A stretch of 64,000 nucleotides of DNA from Utricularia gibba (taxonomy: Eukaryota; Streptophyta; Magnoliopsida; Lamiales; Lentibulariaceae): positions 3,720,001 to 3,784,000 of the forward strand of contig CM007991.1 of the NCBI GenBank assembly GCA_002189035.1, in the 5' to 3' direction. Below the pieces are notes generated by a model, which did no database searches, had not been told where the DNA came from, and saw only the letters and a program-made list of their open reading frames with translations. The translations under genes and the position numbers were made by a program. Shown piece by piece: positions 43,712 to 57,145 of the stretch; the stretch's first letter is position 1; the number at the start of each line of letters is the position of its first letter.

Positions 43712-46700
43712 ATGGAAATGGTGTGGCAATCCTGTAACTATCATCATCTGCAACTCATTCCTCGCCCCTTGAAGAGTTTGCGCACCTTCAAATGCGCCGT
43801 TTCGGCACCGGCTTCGTGTGGGTCTTTTTAATCTTTATCTGCATTTTGTTGGGATGCCGATGGGGCGCCGTAATTTCCCAGATTTTTGTTCTTTTTTGTC
43901 GATTTCTTGCCGGCGAGGGGCCGTTAGTTTCTTGGTATTTCTGGGGGATATTTTGCAAGTGCCGGTATAAAATCTGTTGCATATGTTCGAATTGCAGTTA
44001 AAGCCAGCAACTTTGTTGCATAATAAGATTCGGGAAGATCGATTTTCTTTAGAGAATCGATCCTAAGTGTGGGTGAATCTCATATAGACTGTAGTTGTGA
44101 CAGCTTATAGAAAGTGAGTGACGCACACACAGATATGACTATTTGTTGAGGCCTGTCGTTTTCTTTTTCTTTCTGTAGCTCAATGTGTGAAAGTTCATGC
44201 TTTGTATGGTTTTCTGGAGTGCTGAATATGAAGTTTGGGTTTCCCTCTGCTATTGAAATGTTGTTTCTTGTGGTCACTAAAATTGAACACAATCTGTTTA
44301 TTGAACCTGACAGCTGCAGTTGAGAACTCAATAAAGTTCAGGGAATCTGCTGCGCAAGGGAATCTAATCCCGCTATACCAGCGCATATTTTGTGATCACT
44401 TAACTCCAGTGCTTGCATATCGGTGTTTGGTGAAAGAAGACGAGAGAGATGCACCCAGCTTCCTCTTCGAGTCAGTGGAACCTGGTCTCAAGGCATCCAA
44501 TGTGGTATACTTCAAAACTTTTTCTACTTCATTTACACAAAAACGTTTGATTTTGACTAGTCTTTGATTTTTAACGTGGGATATCTCGTATCTTCTCAAG
44601 GGTCGATACAGTGTTGTTGGAGCCCAGCCGACAATGGAGATCGTAGCAAAAGAGAACAAGGTTGTCATAGTTGATCACCATGTGGGAAATAGAACTGAGG
44701 AATTTGTTGAGGATCCTATGTCTGTTCCTCGCAGGATTATGGAGAACTGGAAGCCCCAGCTCATTGATGAGCTTCCCGATGCATTTTGTGGTAATGTTCA
44801 CAAAAGGAACTTAATGAAACATGAATCAAGACATTTTTAACATTCCTTCGCCCTCAACTAGTCCATGAGACTCATTTACTCTATACTGAAACAGGAGGTT
44901 GGGTTGGTTACTTTTCATATGATACAGTACGTTACGTTGAAAAGAAAAAACTCCCCTTCTCTAAAGCACCTGTGGATGACAGAAACCTTCCTGACGTTCA
45001 TCTTGGCCTGTATGATGATGTTATTGTGTTTGATCATGTGGAAAAGGTACAGATTTCTTAGTGAATATTCATTAAAATTTGAGTGTTCTTTGTCTACTCC
45101 ACGAAATTCAAGAAAATCTCTATGGAAAAAATTTGTCATAGTACAAGCCTATATTGTATAAGCGTACACCTTGTTCACTTACATTTCCACATTTTTTCTA
45201 TGATCTTACTGTTGAGACCTCCAACATTCATCTGAAGTAATGATTTTTTCGTTTCTCTGTAATTGTATTGGCATGTGACTTCTGTGCCAGAAAGCATGTA
45301 TAATACATTGGGTGAGGTTGGATCAGTTTACTTCAGTTGATGAGGCCTATGATGATGGGATGAAAAGATTAGAAGCTTTAGTATCAAGAGTGCATAATAT
45401 AGTTCCGTAAGCTTCAGTTCAGTTCTTCTAAGGTTAATGGTGTTGCTCACATTGTTCATAATCGACAATTTTTTTGCTCTGGTTATCGACACAGGCCTCG
45501 ACTTGCTGCTGGTTCAATAGACATGCATACTAATCTGTTTGGGCCATCTTTAAGCAACTCGACTATGACAAGTGAAGAATACATGAAGGCGGTAGCAGAA
45601 GCTAAGGAGCATATCCAAGCAGGGGATATTTTCCAGATTGTTCTTAGCCAGCGGTTTGAACGCAGAACTTTTGCAGACCCCTTCGAAGTGTACCGAGCAT
45701 TAAGAATTGTCAACCCAAGTCCATACATGACTTACTTGCAAGTCCGCATCTTCCTCATCATTCATGCAGTCTTGATGTTACTTCAATGTGTTGAACATTT
45801 TAAGCATGAGTTGTTGTTGATCAGGCAAGAGGTTGTATCCTTGTCGCTTCAAGTCCTGAAATTCTCACACGGGTCAAGAAAGTAAGTATGCTACTCGACT
45901 TTTTGAATGTCTGCGTGTATCTCCAGTTGTGTAGTGTGATCTTTGATGCTTTTTCCTATACAGGGTAAGATCACTAATCGCCCTCTTGCTGGAACTGTGC
46001 GGCGAGGCAAGACAATGAAGGAGGATCTCATGTTGGAAAAGCAGCTTTTGCAAGACGAGAAACAATGTGCAGAACACATAATGCTTGTTGACTTGGGAAG
46101 AAATGATGTCGGGAAGGTTCGCTGCTTTTCTTTCTTAGCTTGATCTCATGAATCATTTACAACGAGACGTCTTTGCTTGCATGTTGATCAGGTATCAAAA
46201 TCTGGATCTGTAAAAGTTGAGAAGCTCATGAATATTGAACGCTATTCCCATGTCATGCACATCAGTTCAACGGTATGTTCTTGTGCATACTCATCTCTTT
46301 TTCTGTTCCCATGCCTGCATTTCCTAATCTGCATATTTGAGTAAAGGTGACCGGCGAATTATCATCGGGTTTGACTAGCTGGGATGCTCTGCGTGCTGCA
46401 CTGCCGGTTGGGACAGTCAGTGGAGCCCCGAAGGTTGTCTCCAACATCTCTCTGAACCCCTGAAGCTATCCATGAAACCATCTCTCTGAGCTTGTTATTT
46501 GTTTCTGGGCTGCAGGTTAAGGCGATGGAGCTGATTGATCAGCTTGAAGTTACAAGGCGGGGGCCATACAGCGGCGGTTTCGGAGGCATTTCTTTCTCAG
46601 GCGACATGGACATTGCCTTGGCTCTTAGAACTATCGTTTTCTCGACCAGCATTCTCTATGACACCATGTTTTCTTACAAGGATGGCAAGAAGAGGCGCGA

Positions 46701-46839
46701 CTGGGTGGCTCACCTCCAAGCCGGCGCTGGAATCGTCGCCGACAGCAAGCCGGAAGATGAGCATGCGGAGTGCCAGAACAAGGCGGCAGCTCTCGCGCGC
46801 GCCATTGATCTGGCAGAGTCATCGTTTCTTGGCAAGTAG
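43712..46839 (+). CDS. ASA1: Anthranilate synthase alpha subunit, plastid, 567 aa
   Basis: Catalyses chorismate plus glutamine (or ammonia) to anthranilate, the first step of tryptophan synthesis, in the chloroplast. Eleven exons: 43712-43817, 44314-44504, 44601-44790, 44895-45046, 45291-45406, 45495-45741, 45825-45881, 45964-46116, 46192-46272, 46347-46433, 46516-46839; 1,704 nt intact. Exon 1 encodes a transit peptide ending near [10 protein letters not shown]. The N-terminal domain has [20 protein letters not shown] and [20 protein letters not shown], the region where feedback-resistance mutations occur in plants. The chorismate-binding core includes [62 protein letters not shown] and [16 protein letters not shown] named it ASA1 for the family; ASA1 and ASA2 types cannot be separated here. 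The transit-peptide start is inferred from splice phase. Confidence 0.93.
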
Positions 46840-47171
46840 TTGCAGAAGTTTTCCGGGCAGCATCTTTCTTTGCGGATGATTTTGATATTTTATTTAAATT
46901 AACTTCAAATAAATTATGAATTTTCTTAAGGAATAAAAAGATGATGATTTGTCGGAATACGCATGATACATATATGTCCGGCTGTCTATGGGACACGTGT
47001 AGCCGTTAGGCAACACCGGCCCGCGGTACTCCGGTAGCAGGGAAAGTTCTTTCTGTGGGTCGAGTCAACTCATTTGATTTTATTAGTTTAGCTCATTGGC
47101 TTGATTTTAGTTGATCCGTTTCCTGGAGTGTAACTGCCGCTTGCCGCAGCCGGCGCCGCCCACCTGCGAAA
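46840..47171. other. Intergenic region between anthranilate synthase and the phospholipase C gene
   Basis: 332 bases, probably 3' UTR of the first gene and promoter or 5' UTR of the next. No other feature. Confidence 0.5.
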
Positions 47172-49070
47172 ATGGGTTTCTCCCCCTTTCTCGGTGGCGT
47201 GTTGGTTTACCTTGTGTTCTTCGCTTCTTTGTCTCAGTCTACATCTTTTTCCAAGAAGAAGCACGAAATCGAAGGACCCATCAAAACCTTGGTGGTTTTG
47301 GTAATGGAAAATCGCTCTTTCGATCACATGCTGGGCTGGATTAAGAAGCTACGCCCTGAAATCGACGGACTCGATGGTTCCGAATTCAACAGGGTAAACG
47401 CCTCTGACCCTTCCTCCCGCGCCATCCACGTCTCCGACGACGCCTTCTACGTGGAGTCGGATCCGGGGCATTCAATTCAAGCGATTAGGGAGCAGATATT
47501 TGGGTCAAACGATACCTCCGCTAACCCTGCACCGATGAATGGCTTTGTGCAGCAGGCGTATGAAATGGGCGGTGAAAACCTTGCGAAAGAAGTTATGAGT
47601 GGATTTGACACGAAGCTTGTGCCTGTTTACGCTTCTTTAGCTAATGAATTCGCGGTTTTTGACCGCTGGTTTGCTTCCGTGCCGGCGTCAACTCAGCCTA
47701 ATCGATTCTACGTTCACTCTGCTACCTCTCACGGCGCCTCCAGCAACGTGAGAAAGGATCTCATCCATGGTTTCCCTCAAAAAACCATCTTTGACTCGTT
47801 GGAGGAAAATGGATTAAGCTTTGGTATCTATTACCAGAATATTCCTGCTACCCTTTTCTTCAGAAGCCTTAGGAAGCTCAAAAATACGGTGAAGTTTCAT
47901 CCCTACAGTTTAGAGTTTAAGCGTCATGCCAGAATGGGGAAACTACCCAATTATGTGGTGATTGAACAGAGATACTATGATGTTTCACTTTTCCCTGCAA
48001 ATGATGATCACCCTTCTCATGATGTGGCTCTTGGGCAAAAGTTTGTGAAAGAGGTGTACGAGACTTTGAGGTCTAGTCCCCAGTGGAATGAAACAGCTTT
48101 GCTGATCACATATGATGAACATGGAGGATTCTATGATCATGTACCCACACCTATCTCAGGGGTCCCAAATCCAGATGGGATTATCGGCCCTGCTCCGTTT
48201 TATTTCAAGTTTGATCGACTTGGTGTTCGTGTTCCAGCCTTCTTGATATCTCCTTGGGTTGAGAAACGCACCGGTAATGCCATTTTCTTGAATACTGCTC
48301 ATGCTCCTGGTTCATTACCGAATCCTGTTCAACTGAGAAAGGGGTCTGTGCTGTTTTGAAGCAAATTATGAGTAACTTCAAGTGTTTTTTGAGTTGTTCT
48401 TTGGATTTATGGTGATTGTGTTTTTTGAGTTGTTCTTTGGATTTATGGTGATTGTGTTTTTAGGGGTCTGGTTCATCGTCTTCCTTTTGCAGTGATTCAT
48501 GAACCAAATGGCCCCTCTGCAACTTCACAATACGAACACTCCTCCATACCAGCAACTGTGAAGAAACTTTTCAACCTCAAATCAAACTTTCTGACCAAAA
48601 GAGATGCATGGGCGGGAACCTTTGAGAAATACTTGCAGACCCGCAGCACCCCACGAGATGACTGTCCAGGTTAGTTCTCTGCAACTGATTTCAGGTGGGA
48701 GTTGTCCAAGTTTCAAACATATTGCTTCTCACATGTCTCAGTGAAGCTCCCTGAAGTTGTGACGGCACTGAGACCTCATGGCCCAAAGGAAGACGAGAAA
48801 CTGTCTGAGTTCCAAGTGGAGCTGATTCAGCTGGCGTCCCAGTTAAACGGGGACTACATCCTCAACTCCTACCCCAACCTCGGCAAAAACATGAACGTCA
48901 GAGAAGCCTTCCGTTACTCCCAAGATGCAGTGGAGAAGTTCTTGGAGGCAGGTAAAGCGGCATTGAGAGCTGGAGCAAATGAATCCGCCATAGTCACCAT
49001 GATCCCTTCCCTTATCAGCAGAACACCAGAGGAGCAGCATGGAGGCTACAGCTACATCCAGGAGTACTAA
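47172..49070 (+). CDS. Non-specific phospholipase C (NPC family), 535 aa
   Basis: NPC enzymes hydrolyse phosphatidylcholine and other phospholipids to diacylglycerol and head groups, in lipid remodelling and signalling. Exons 47172-48273, 48493-48669 and 48742-49070 (1,608 nt). Residues 1-23 form a signal peptide ending near ASLSQS. The phosphoesterase domain shows [77 protein letters not shown] and [17 protein letters not shown], carrying the Glu, His and Asp metal and catalytic residues of this family. The C-terminal part is [20 protein letters not shown], then LTEFQ-like helix sequence and [10 protein letters not shown]. Intron 1 has a 36-bp tandem duplication. It resembles NPC1/NPC2/NPC6; I do not choose among them. 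Confidence 0.92.
48382..48453. repeat. Perfect 36-bp tandem duplication in intron 1 of the NPC gene
   Basis: Units 48382-48417 and 48418-48453 are identical and each contain GAGTTGTTCTTTGGATTTAT. It lies about 40 bases before the intron's acceptor and does not affect coding. Confidence 0.9.
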
Positions 49071-50345
49071 ACAACTCTTATACATCCACAGGATTCCTCC
49101 ACAGAAAGCATCTAATATGTGACACTGTAGCTATATGCACTGTTATAATCTCTATACCACCGACTACTGATTCGAGTGGAAGTGTTTACACAGAAAACCA
49201 TCATGTACTTTTAGTGAAATAGAAACAGCAAAGTAAAACCACATGCTCATTTATCCAATGTGCAATAACTTCCTCTTTCAATATCAAACACGCCTCCCAG
49301 CTTGCAGCTGGATCATACCAATGGTTCAACAAGAAATCGTGGAGATTTCCATTAACCCATTTCGAAAGCTTACAATGGGTACATGAATTCACCATTGATG
49401 CATCCATACGAAGCTTCAAGTACGCCCAACTGCAACTTTAACTCCAAGTCCTCTTTTTTATTAGACTGATGGTGCATCCATGCTGTCAATGGGATGGGCA
49501 GTGCATTTCTTCTCCACAGTGGGGATGGTCCTCACGAATCCCATCCTTAACCCACGACTAATGCTCCTCAGATTACGTGCATTGAAGAAGAAAGCTGTTT
49601 CCAACGGATCACTCGTTATGGACAAGCATGCAGACGTGCACGCGTCTGTCTGTGAAACATTGCATATGACACGAAACGACGTCGTTTGTCTAAAGGGGTT
49701 TCCGTTACCCTTCTTGTCGGCCCCGCAGCTTAAAAAATTTAACGCTACACATTTCACCACTTTTCTTGGTAAAAATCATTGGTTTAAAACATGCAATTAA
49801 TCATTTGATTAATATATTTTTTATTTAAAAATATTATTTTATAATATATTTAAAATCAACTGAATCTGATTTAAAGTATTTCAAAATCATGAATAAATGG
49901 GAGTGTGAGTTTAATCCAATTTAATGGTAAAAATACAATAATAAAATTTGCCTTTTAAGAGTTACCCATCACACGAGATAATGTTACTGCGCAGTGACCG
50001 TACATGTGATATTTTTCTACCGTTTATGGTAAAAAAATATTAATGTAAATTGCCTCTTATGCATCTGATACATTGGGATTCCGTGCCATTTAGGGGAGAG
50101 GGGTGATTTTTTTGTTTCTATTTTTAGTAAAGGGTAAAGCGGACATTTACATGCATCCTTTGAAATTCGCGGTCCTCCTCCATTTTCGAGCATGTGGAAG
50201 TAGAATACTAACCAACTGCATGCTCTGTTCGCTCTATTCACGAGTTTCCTGGAATTGGGACTCTTTGCTGTTTCACATTCACATCACCACAACCTCACTC
50301 GGTTCACTAATAATATAGCCGCCGGAAAGTCGATTCAGCACCGCC
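49071..50345. other. Intergenic region upstream of the ABCG gene
   Basis: The first 400 bases include the NPC 3' UTR. A 106-codon open frame at 49480-49800 has no recognisable domain. From 49800 to 50140 the DNA is AT-rich; the last 200 bases are probably ABCG promoter and leader. Confidence 0.45.
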
Positions 50346-53300
50346 ATGGCTGCGTCCAACGGAAGCGAGTATTTCGAGATCGATATGGAGATGGAAGGCG
50401 AAAGCAATTTCTCTCGTCCGTCGAACGCGGAGTTCGTCGAGCGCGACGAGGAGGAGCTGCGATGGGCCGCGCTGGAGCGGCTACCGTCGCGGCAGCGCAC
50501 TAATTTCGCGCTGTTGCGACGCGCGGATGACGACGATGGGGAAGGAGGAGGGACGACTGACACTGTCGACGTACGAAAACTTGACCGGTTGAGTCGAGAG
50601 CTGCTTGTGAGGAGAGCGCTTGATACCAACGCGCAGGATAATCTGAAGCTCCTTTCTGGAATCAAGGAACGCCTTGATAGGTGAGATTTGATTTACTGGT
50701 TTCATGGATCAATGCATGACTACACTTCGCTAATCCTTGGTTTATAAACGTGAATTTTAGAGTGGGATTGGAGATTCCAAAAATCGAAGTTCGATTTGAG
50801 AACCTTCAAATCACGGCAGATGTGCAGATAGGGTCTAGAGCGCTGCCTACGTTGGTGAATTTCACTCGGGATATGATCGAGGTGAAGATCTTTTTCCAAT
50901 TTGATTTCGTTCACTTTTCCTTAATAACTGCTCCCGTTGCCTCTGCAGCTTATTTTAACCAAACTGAGGATATTTCGTCCTAAGAGACATGAACTTATGA
51001 TCCTGAAAAACGTCAGTGGTTTCATAAAACCAGGAAGGTTAGCACGTGGTGATGGAAAATGATTTTTTTTTTTTTTTTTTTTTTGTGAGTTATAGAAGTG
51101 TGCTTTGGATTAATTTGTGACACTTTATTGTTTCAGGATGACTCTACTCTTAGCACCTCCAGGTTCCGGAAAATCTACATTGCTCAAGGCTCTTTCAGGG
51201 AAACTTGATACTGGATTGGAGGTTAGTATCACTTTGTTTCGGACTGATATTAAATTTCCGTATTGAAAGCTTTCTGCAATTTCTTTTTAATGCTCTGCAA
51301 TTGTTTGCGATTCTCTCCAGAAAAGTGGGAAAATCACATACAACGGTCATAAGCTTGATGACTTTTACGTTCGAAGGGCTGCTGCCTACATAGGACAAAC
51401 AGATAATCACATTGCGGAGTTGACTGTCAGAGAAACACTGGATTTCGCTGCTAGATGTCAAGGTTCAAGTGAGGGGTTTTCAGGTGCGTGTCCTTCATTT
51501 CTTCCCATTTCCGGATCATAGTTTGGAGTTTCATCTTTTGCCGTATCAACCGTCTCATGTTTTTTTTAACTTGTCTTACAGAGTATATGAAGGACCTTAA
51601 CAGGCTTGAGAAGGAAAGAAATTTACGCCCCCGTCCGGAGATAGATGCTTATATGAAGGTGGAAGTTCTTTTTCAACCGGTGAATCATATTTTTCTTGAC
51701 ATTGATTAATTTACCAGATGATCTTACGAAGAAATCTTATTTCAGGCATCATGTGTTGCTGGAAAGAAGCACAGCGTATCCACGGATTATATCCTGAAGG
51801 TTCTGGGACTGGATATATGTGCTGATACAATGGTTGGGAATGACATGCTCAGGGGAGTTTCTGGTGGTCAAAGGAAGAGAGTGACAACAGGTTTTTCGTG
51901 TTTGGTGCAGTTACATGAGCTGTTATTGCAAATCAATGTTCTGTTCCGGTGTTCATTGTAAAATTCTCGAGTTGAATCTGCATGTAGGAGAAATGGTGGT
52001 TGGGCCACGGAAAACACTTTTCATGGATGAAATATCTACTGGGCTTGATAGTTCCACGACATTCCAGATAGTTAACTGCATCAGGAACTTTGTACATGTA
52101 ATGGATGGAACAGTTCTAATGGCTCTTCTCCAACCTGCTCCGGAAACTTTTGATCTCTTTGATGATTTGATATTACTTTCTGATGGATACCTTGTATATC
52201 AAGGTCCTAGAGCTGGAGTTATTGAGTTTTTCGAGTCATTAGGTTTCCGGTTGCCACCACGAAAGAGTGTCGCAGATTTTCTGCAAGAGGTAACATCAAA
52301 GAAGGATCAAGAACAATATTGGGCGGACAAAGCAAAACCTTATGAATTTATTCCTGTTTCAACAATAGCAGAGGAGTTCAAGAATTCAAGATACGGTCGG
52401 GAAATAGAGTCATTCCTATCTGTATCATATGATAGATCTAAAAATCATCCTTCAGCACTGCCTAAGACAAAGTATGCTGCAGCAGCAAGAGAGCTTTTCA
52501 AAGCCTGCTTGTTTAGGGAGATACTTCTTATCAGACGGCATAAGTTTCTATATATCTTTAGAACCTGCCAGGTTTCACAACCTTTTTCAATGATCGATCA
52601 CTTTTTCCATGCTGGTTTCTCTTAAGCTTTCAGACATTGATGTTGTAGTACCTATTACTTTGCAGGTTGCAGTTGTAGGATTTGTCACATGTACCATGTT
52701 TCTTCGAACAAGACTACATCCGACTGATATGAATAATGCTCAGCTGTATCTTTCGTGTTTGTTCTACGGCATGGTGCATATGTTGTTCAATGGATTTTCC
52801 GAGCTACCTCTGATGATATTTCGACTACCTGTCTTTTACAAACAACGTGATAACCTTTTTCATCCCGCATGGGCCTGGTCAATAGCCAGTTTCATTCTTC
52901 GTGTCCCTTACTCTGTTGTTGAATCCGCCGTATGGTCTTGTGTGGTATATTATACAGTAGGCTTTGCTCCTGCTGCTGGAAGGTTCTCCCCTATGCATTC
53001 TTGATTGTTTTCAAGTTGTAATTATGTTAATGCATCTCTTTGATAGCCATCTATAATTTTCAGGTTTTTCCGTTATATGCTCCTACTCTTTTCGATACAC
53101 CAGATGGCATTGGGTCTCTTCAGGACCATGGCTTCTCTTGCCAGAGATATGATTATTGCTAATACTTTCGGCTCAGCTGCGATGTTCATAATATTTTTGC
53201 TAGGTGGATTCATTATTCCAGAAGGTGTGTAAATCCAGGATGTTTCTGATTATCATGATTACATCTCTGCTTGTAACTAAATGATAGTTTCAATTGTCTC

Positions 53301-56300
53301 AGACATGATCAAGCCATGGTGGATTTGGGCTTTCTGGATTTCTCCACTGTCATATGCTCAGCGTGCCATATCTATCAACGAGTTTACAGCGACGAGATGG
53401 GCCAAGGTACCTTTTAATCTAGACTCTTTAGATTTAACTAGAAAACTAGTATTCGATGTTCAATTGTACAATTAATATGTTCCTTTATTTTTTTATGTTT
53501 AAACTTTGATATTGTAACAGCCAATCGGAGGGAATACGACTCTTGGCACCGCTTTTCTTAAGCTCCACAGTTTTTCAAACGATGATAGATGGTACTGGAT
53601 TGGAATTGGTGTTTTGCTTGCATATGCCGTGCTTCTGAATATAGCCGTGACATTGGCACTGACCTTTCTTAACCGTAAGCCTTTATACTTTCACTGCATG
53701 AATTCTAGTAAGATAACATAACCGTATGACATTGGCATCTGCTTTCTTCTGACAGCACTAACCAAAGCACCAACAATTATTCCGACTGATGATGACCAGA
53801 ATAATCCATCTGTCAAAGGTAAGTTGTGGACAAGTGTATATCAATGGTTTTTTGTATCTATGCTACGCCGCGTTCCTCTTTATCTGATCAATGATGTAGC
53901 AGGTCAAGCTATGAAGTTCAGCTCTACCACTATGAACCAACAGAATGCAGGGAAGAATAATAAGGGAATGATTCTACCTTTTCAACCACTGGCGATGACT
54001 TTCCATAATGTCAACTACTTCGTTCCCATGCCCAAGGCAATCATGTTTTCAAGCTTTTTTATGTACTTGTAGCATTTGAAATATATGACTCGTCTTCGGT
54101 CTTCAGGAAATGAGTTCACAAGGTATACCAGAAAAGGAGTTGCAGCTTCTCCACAATGTTAGTGGAGTATTTTCACCAGGTGTTCTGACAGCGCTAATGG
54201 GCTCAAGTGGAGCTGGGAAGACCACATTGATGGATGTTCTTGCTGGTAGGAAGACTAGTGGACGCATAGAAGGAGACATTAGAATTTCTGGCTACCCTAA
54301 GGAGCAGAAATCATTTGCTAGAATCTCAGGATATGTTGAACAAAACGATATACACTCTCCTCAAGTCACTGTTGTAGAGTCTCTATGGTTTTCTTCTTTT
54401 CTCCGGCTTCCGAAGGAAGTAAATGACAGGCAAAGAAAAGTAAGATGTTACATAACGTTTTTTTCATACAAACCTTGGAAAATGATGGGCCATTTTTTTT
54501 GTCTGATCATAAAACTATGACTTCAGGAGTTCGTTGAAGAGGTTATGCAATTAGTGGAACTCGACTCTTTGAGGCATGCTATTGTGGGGATGCCAGGGAC
54601 CTCTGGATTGTCTACTGAGCAAAGAAAAAGGCTAACTATTGCAGTGGAGCTTGTTGCAAACCCGTCAATCATTTTCATGGATGAACCTACATCTGGTCTT
54701 GATGCAAGAGCAGCGGCTATTGTCATGAGAACAGTTAGGAACACAGTCGATACAGGAAGAACTGTGGTTTGCACCATACATCAGCCAAGCATTGAGATAT
54801 TTGAAGCCTTTGATGAGGTACAGTTTTTGAAAGTTGAAAACATCAGACTAAGGCATTTTGACTAATCTGAAAAATTATCGCAGCTTCTGCTAATGAAACG
54901 AGGTGGGAGAGTGATATATGGTGGGAAGCTTGGAGAGAGATCACAAACCATGATTGAGTACTTTAAGGTAAAGCTTTTGCTACACATACCCTCAATATAA
55001 CTTCTCTTTGAGCTGAATTATATGCACTGAAGTTCTGATACTAACACATATTACCCATAATTCTCGTTTTGCGGCCAGGCAATAGCTGGAGTTCATCCAA
55101 TTCCTGATGGTTATAACCCGGCAACTTGGATGCTGGAGGTTAGCACAGCTGCTGTTGAACAGAACATTAATGAAGATTTTGCTGTTCTATACCAGAATTC
55201 ACAACAATTCAGGTAAACTCACAATTGAAAGAAAGACCATTTCCTTAGCAATGTAAAGAAGGTTGGAAGTTCAGTCAATACTACTTTTATCTGCCTTGCA
55301 GGAATGTTGAAGGTTCTATTGAGCGTCTGAGTATTCCACCAGAAAACTCAGAGCCTCTGAGATTCTCCTCCACATATTGCAGAGATGTAATGTCACAATT
55401 CAATATATGCATCTGGAAGCAAAGTATTGTTTATTGGAGAAGTCCAGCGTATAATGCAGTGAGAATCTTCTTCACAACTCTAAGTGCTATCATCATTGGG
55501 ACTGTATTCTGGAATGTGGGTTCCAAAAGGTAAAATTTCCCTCGATGATTATTTGAAAAACACTGTTTAGCTTGACCTTCATTGATAAACCAGGAATTCA
55601 ACTCAAGAGCTATTTGTGGTGATGGGAGCCCTATATTCTTCTGCCTTGTTTCTTGGTGTCAACAACTCTTCTTCCGTACAGCCTGTAGTATCCATTGAGA
55701 GAAGTGTTTTCTATCGCGAAAAAGCTGCTGGAATGTACTCTCCAATTCCTTTCGCATTGGCTCAGGTACATGAACATGATTTAATCCATCCGGCTGCTCT
55801 ATTGCAAATTCAAATCATATTTGCTGCCAACCTGGGATCGAACTAACGAATGAACTCTATCCCACTCCAGGGCCTTGTTGAGATTCCATACGTTGTGGTG
55901 CAAACAATAATTTATGGTATCATCACATACTTCATGATCAACTTCGAAAGAGATGCAGGTACCTGCCTTACTTCCGCAAAAATCATAGCCAGCCGGCTTC
56001 ATCATGTTTTCTCTTTTGGTTGCAGGCAAATTCTTTCTGTATCTGGTATTCATGTTCCTCACCTTCTTATATTTCACCTACTACGGAATGATGGTTGTTG
56101 GACTCACCCCAACCCAGCACTTAGCCGCTGTCGTTTCCTCGGCATGCTACTCGCTGTGGAATCTCCTCTCAGGGTTCCTCGTTCCAAAACCTGTAAGTAA
56201 TCAACTCCAGAGTTTTTTGAGTGTCCCGTCCCGTACGTGAGTCTTTGTGCTGAGGAGCTCTAACAATTCGTGATGCAGAGCATTCCTGGGTGGTGGATAT

Positions 56301-56545
56301 GGTTTTACTACATCAGCCCAATTTCGTGGACTTTGCGAGGCATAATCACCTCACAGTTGGGAGACGTGGAAACAAGAATCGTGGGAGCTCAGTTTGAGGG
56401 CAGTGTAAAAGAGTTCATCAGATTAAACTTCGGGTATGACTCCGGAATGGTTGGTGTTTCCGTGGCCGTGCTTGTCGCATTCAGCCTCGTCTTCTTCGCT
56501 GCCTTCACCGTCTCTGTCAAAGTTCTCAACTTCCAGAGAAGATGA
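50346..56545 (+). CDS. ABCG31: PDR-type full-size ABCG transporter, ABCG31-like, 1,431 aa
   Basis: Plasma-membrane ATP-driven exporter; Arabidopsis ABCG31 is reported to act in pollen-coat steryl glucoside deposition and abscisic acid export. I assembled 23 exons (50346-50680, 50761-50881, 50949-51037, 51137-51221, 51321-51483, 51582-51658, 51746-51890, 51988-52571, 52666-52982, 53064-53224, 53303-53406, 53521-53674, 53756-53818, 53903-54036, 54107-54439, 54527-54817, 54884-54967, 55079-55212, 55302-55529, 55594-55765, 55871-55958, 56026-56192, 56279-56545); 4,296 nt, no stop. NBD1 has Walker [10 protein letters not shown] (first Gly replaced by Ala), signature VSGGQRKRV and [18 protein letters not shown]2 has [19 protein letters not shown] and [15 protein letters not shown]. 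Membrane blocks follow each, with PDR motifs such as [16 protein letters not shown] and [13 protein letters not shown]. The intron after 54036 starts GC rather than GT. Start and length match relatives. Confidence 0.95.
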
Positions 56546-57145
56546 AGAGAGTCAGTGGATGACACAAACTCAGCTGCATCACCACGAATAACAACTCACT
56601 GCCTCCCACGGGGGATGATGATGCGTACGGAAGAGATACATGCTGGTGCAATAGAGTCGAAACCACAACATGATGCCTTGGATAAATCATCAATCTGGGT
56701 GGGTGTTCCCTCCCTCGGTGGGATGATGGTCGCCAATCTTTCTTTGAATTTATGCACCTGAAATCTCAACATGATTGCTGCTAGAATAAGTTGTCCTGTT
56801 GAGTAATAGACGATGCGATGCACCTCCCAAGTGTTGTGTGCTGCCCTGCCCCTTCAAGCCTCGTGTTTTGCGGCTGCTGAGCCAGCAAATTGGAGAAGAT
56901 CTCTTTCTTTAAGCTTGGGGTTGTAAGTTGTAATTGGTGCAACATTTATTTACAGGAAAAGGGAAAAAAAAGAAAGAAGAAATTAAGTTGGCACGAAACA
57001 ATACTGCAATGGATGTGTTTTATAGTGATGACATGAGATGACGGGATTTCAACCAGCTCGCACGACAGAAGACTGAGTACTAGGAAGGTGCCGCTAAAAA
57101 AGAAAAAAAAGGAGAGAAACAAACGAGGGAAGGGTATTTATTACA
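56546..57145. other. Convergent region between ABCG31-like and cyclophilin genes
   Basis: 600 bases between tail-to-tail genes, including both 3' UTRs. Purine-rich patches at 56955-56980 and 57094-57130; no gene. Confidence 0.55.

Noticed and set aside
49480..49800. 106-codon plus-strand frame before the ABCG gene
   Set aside because: Composition and sequence give no family match; likely chance in 3' or intergenic DNA.
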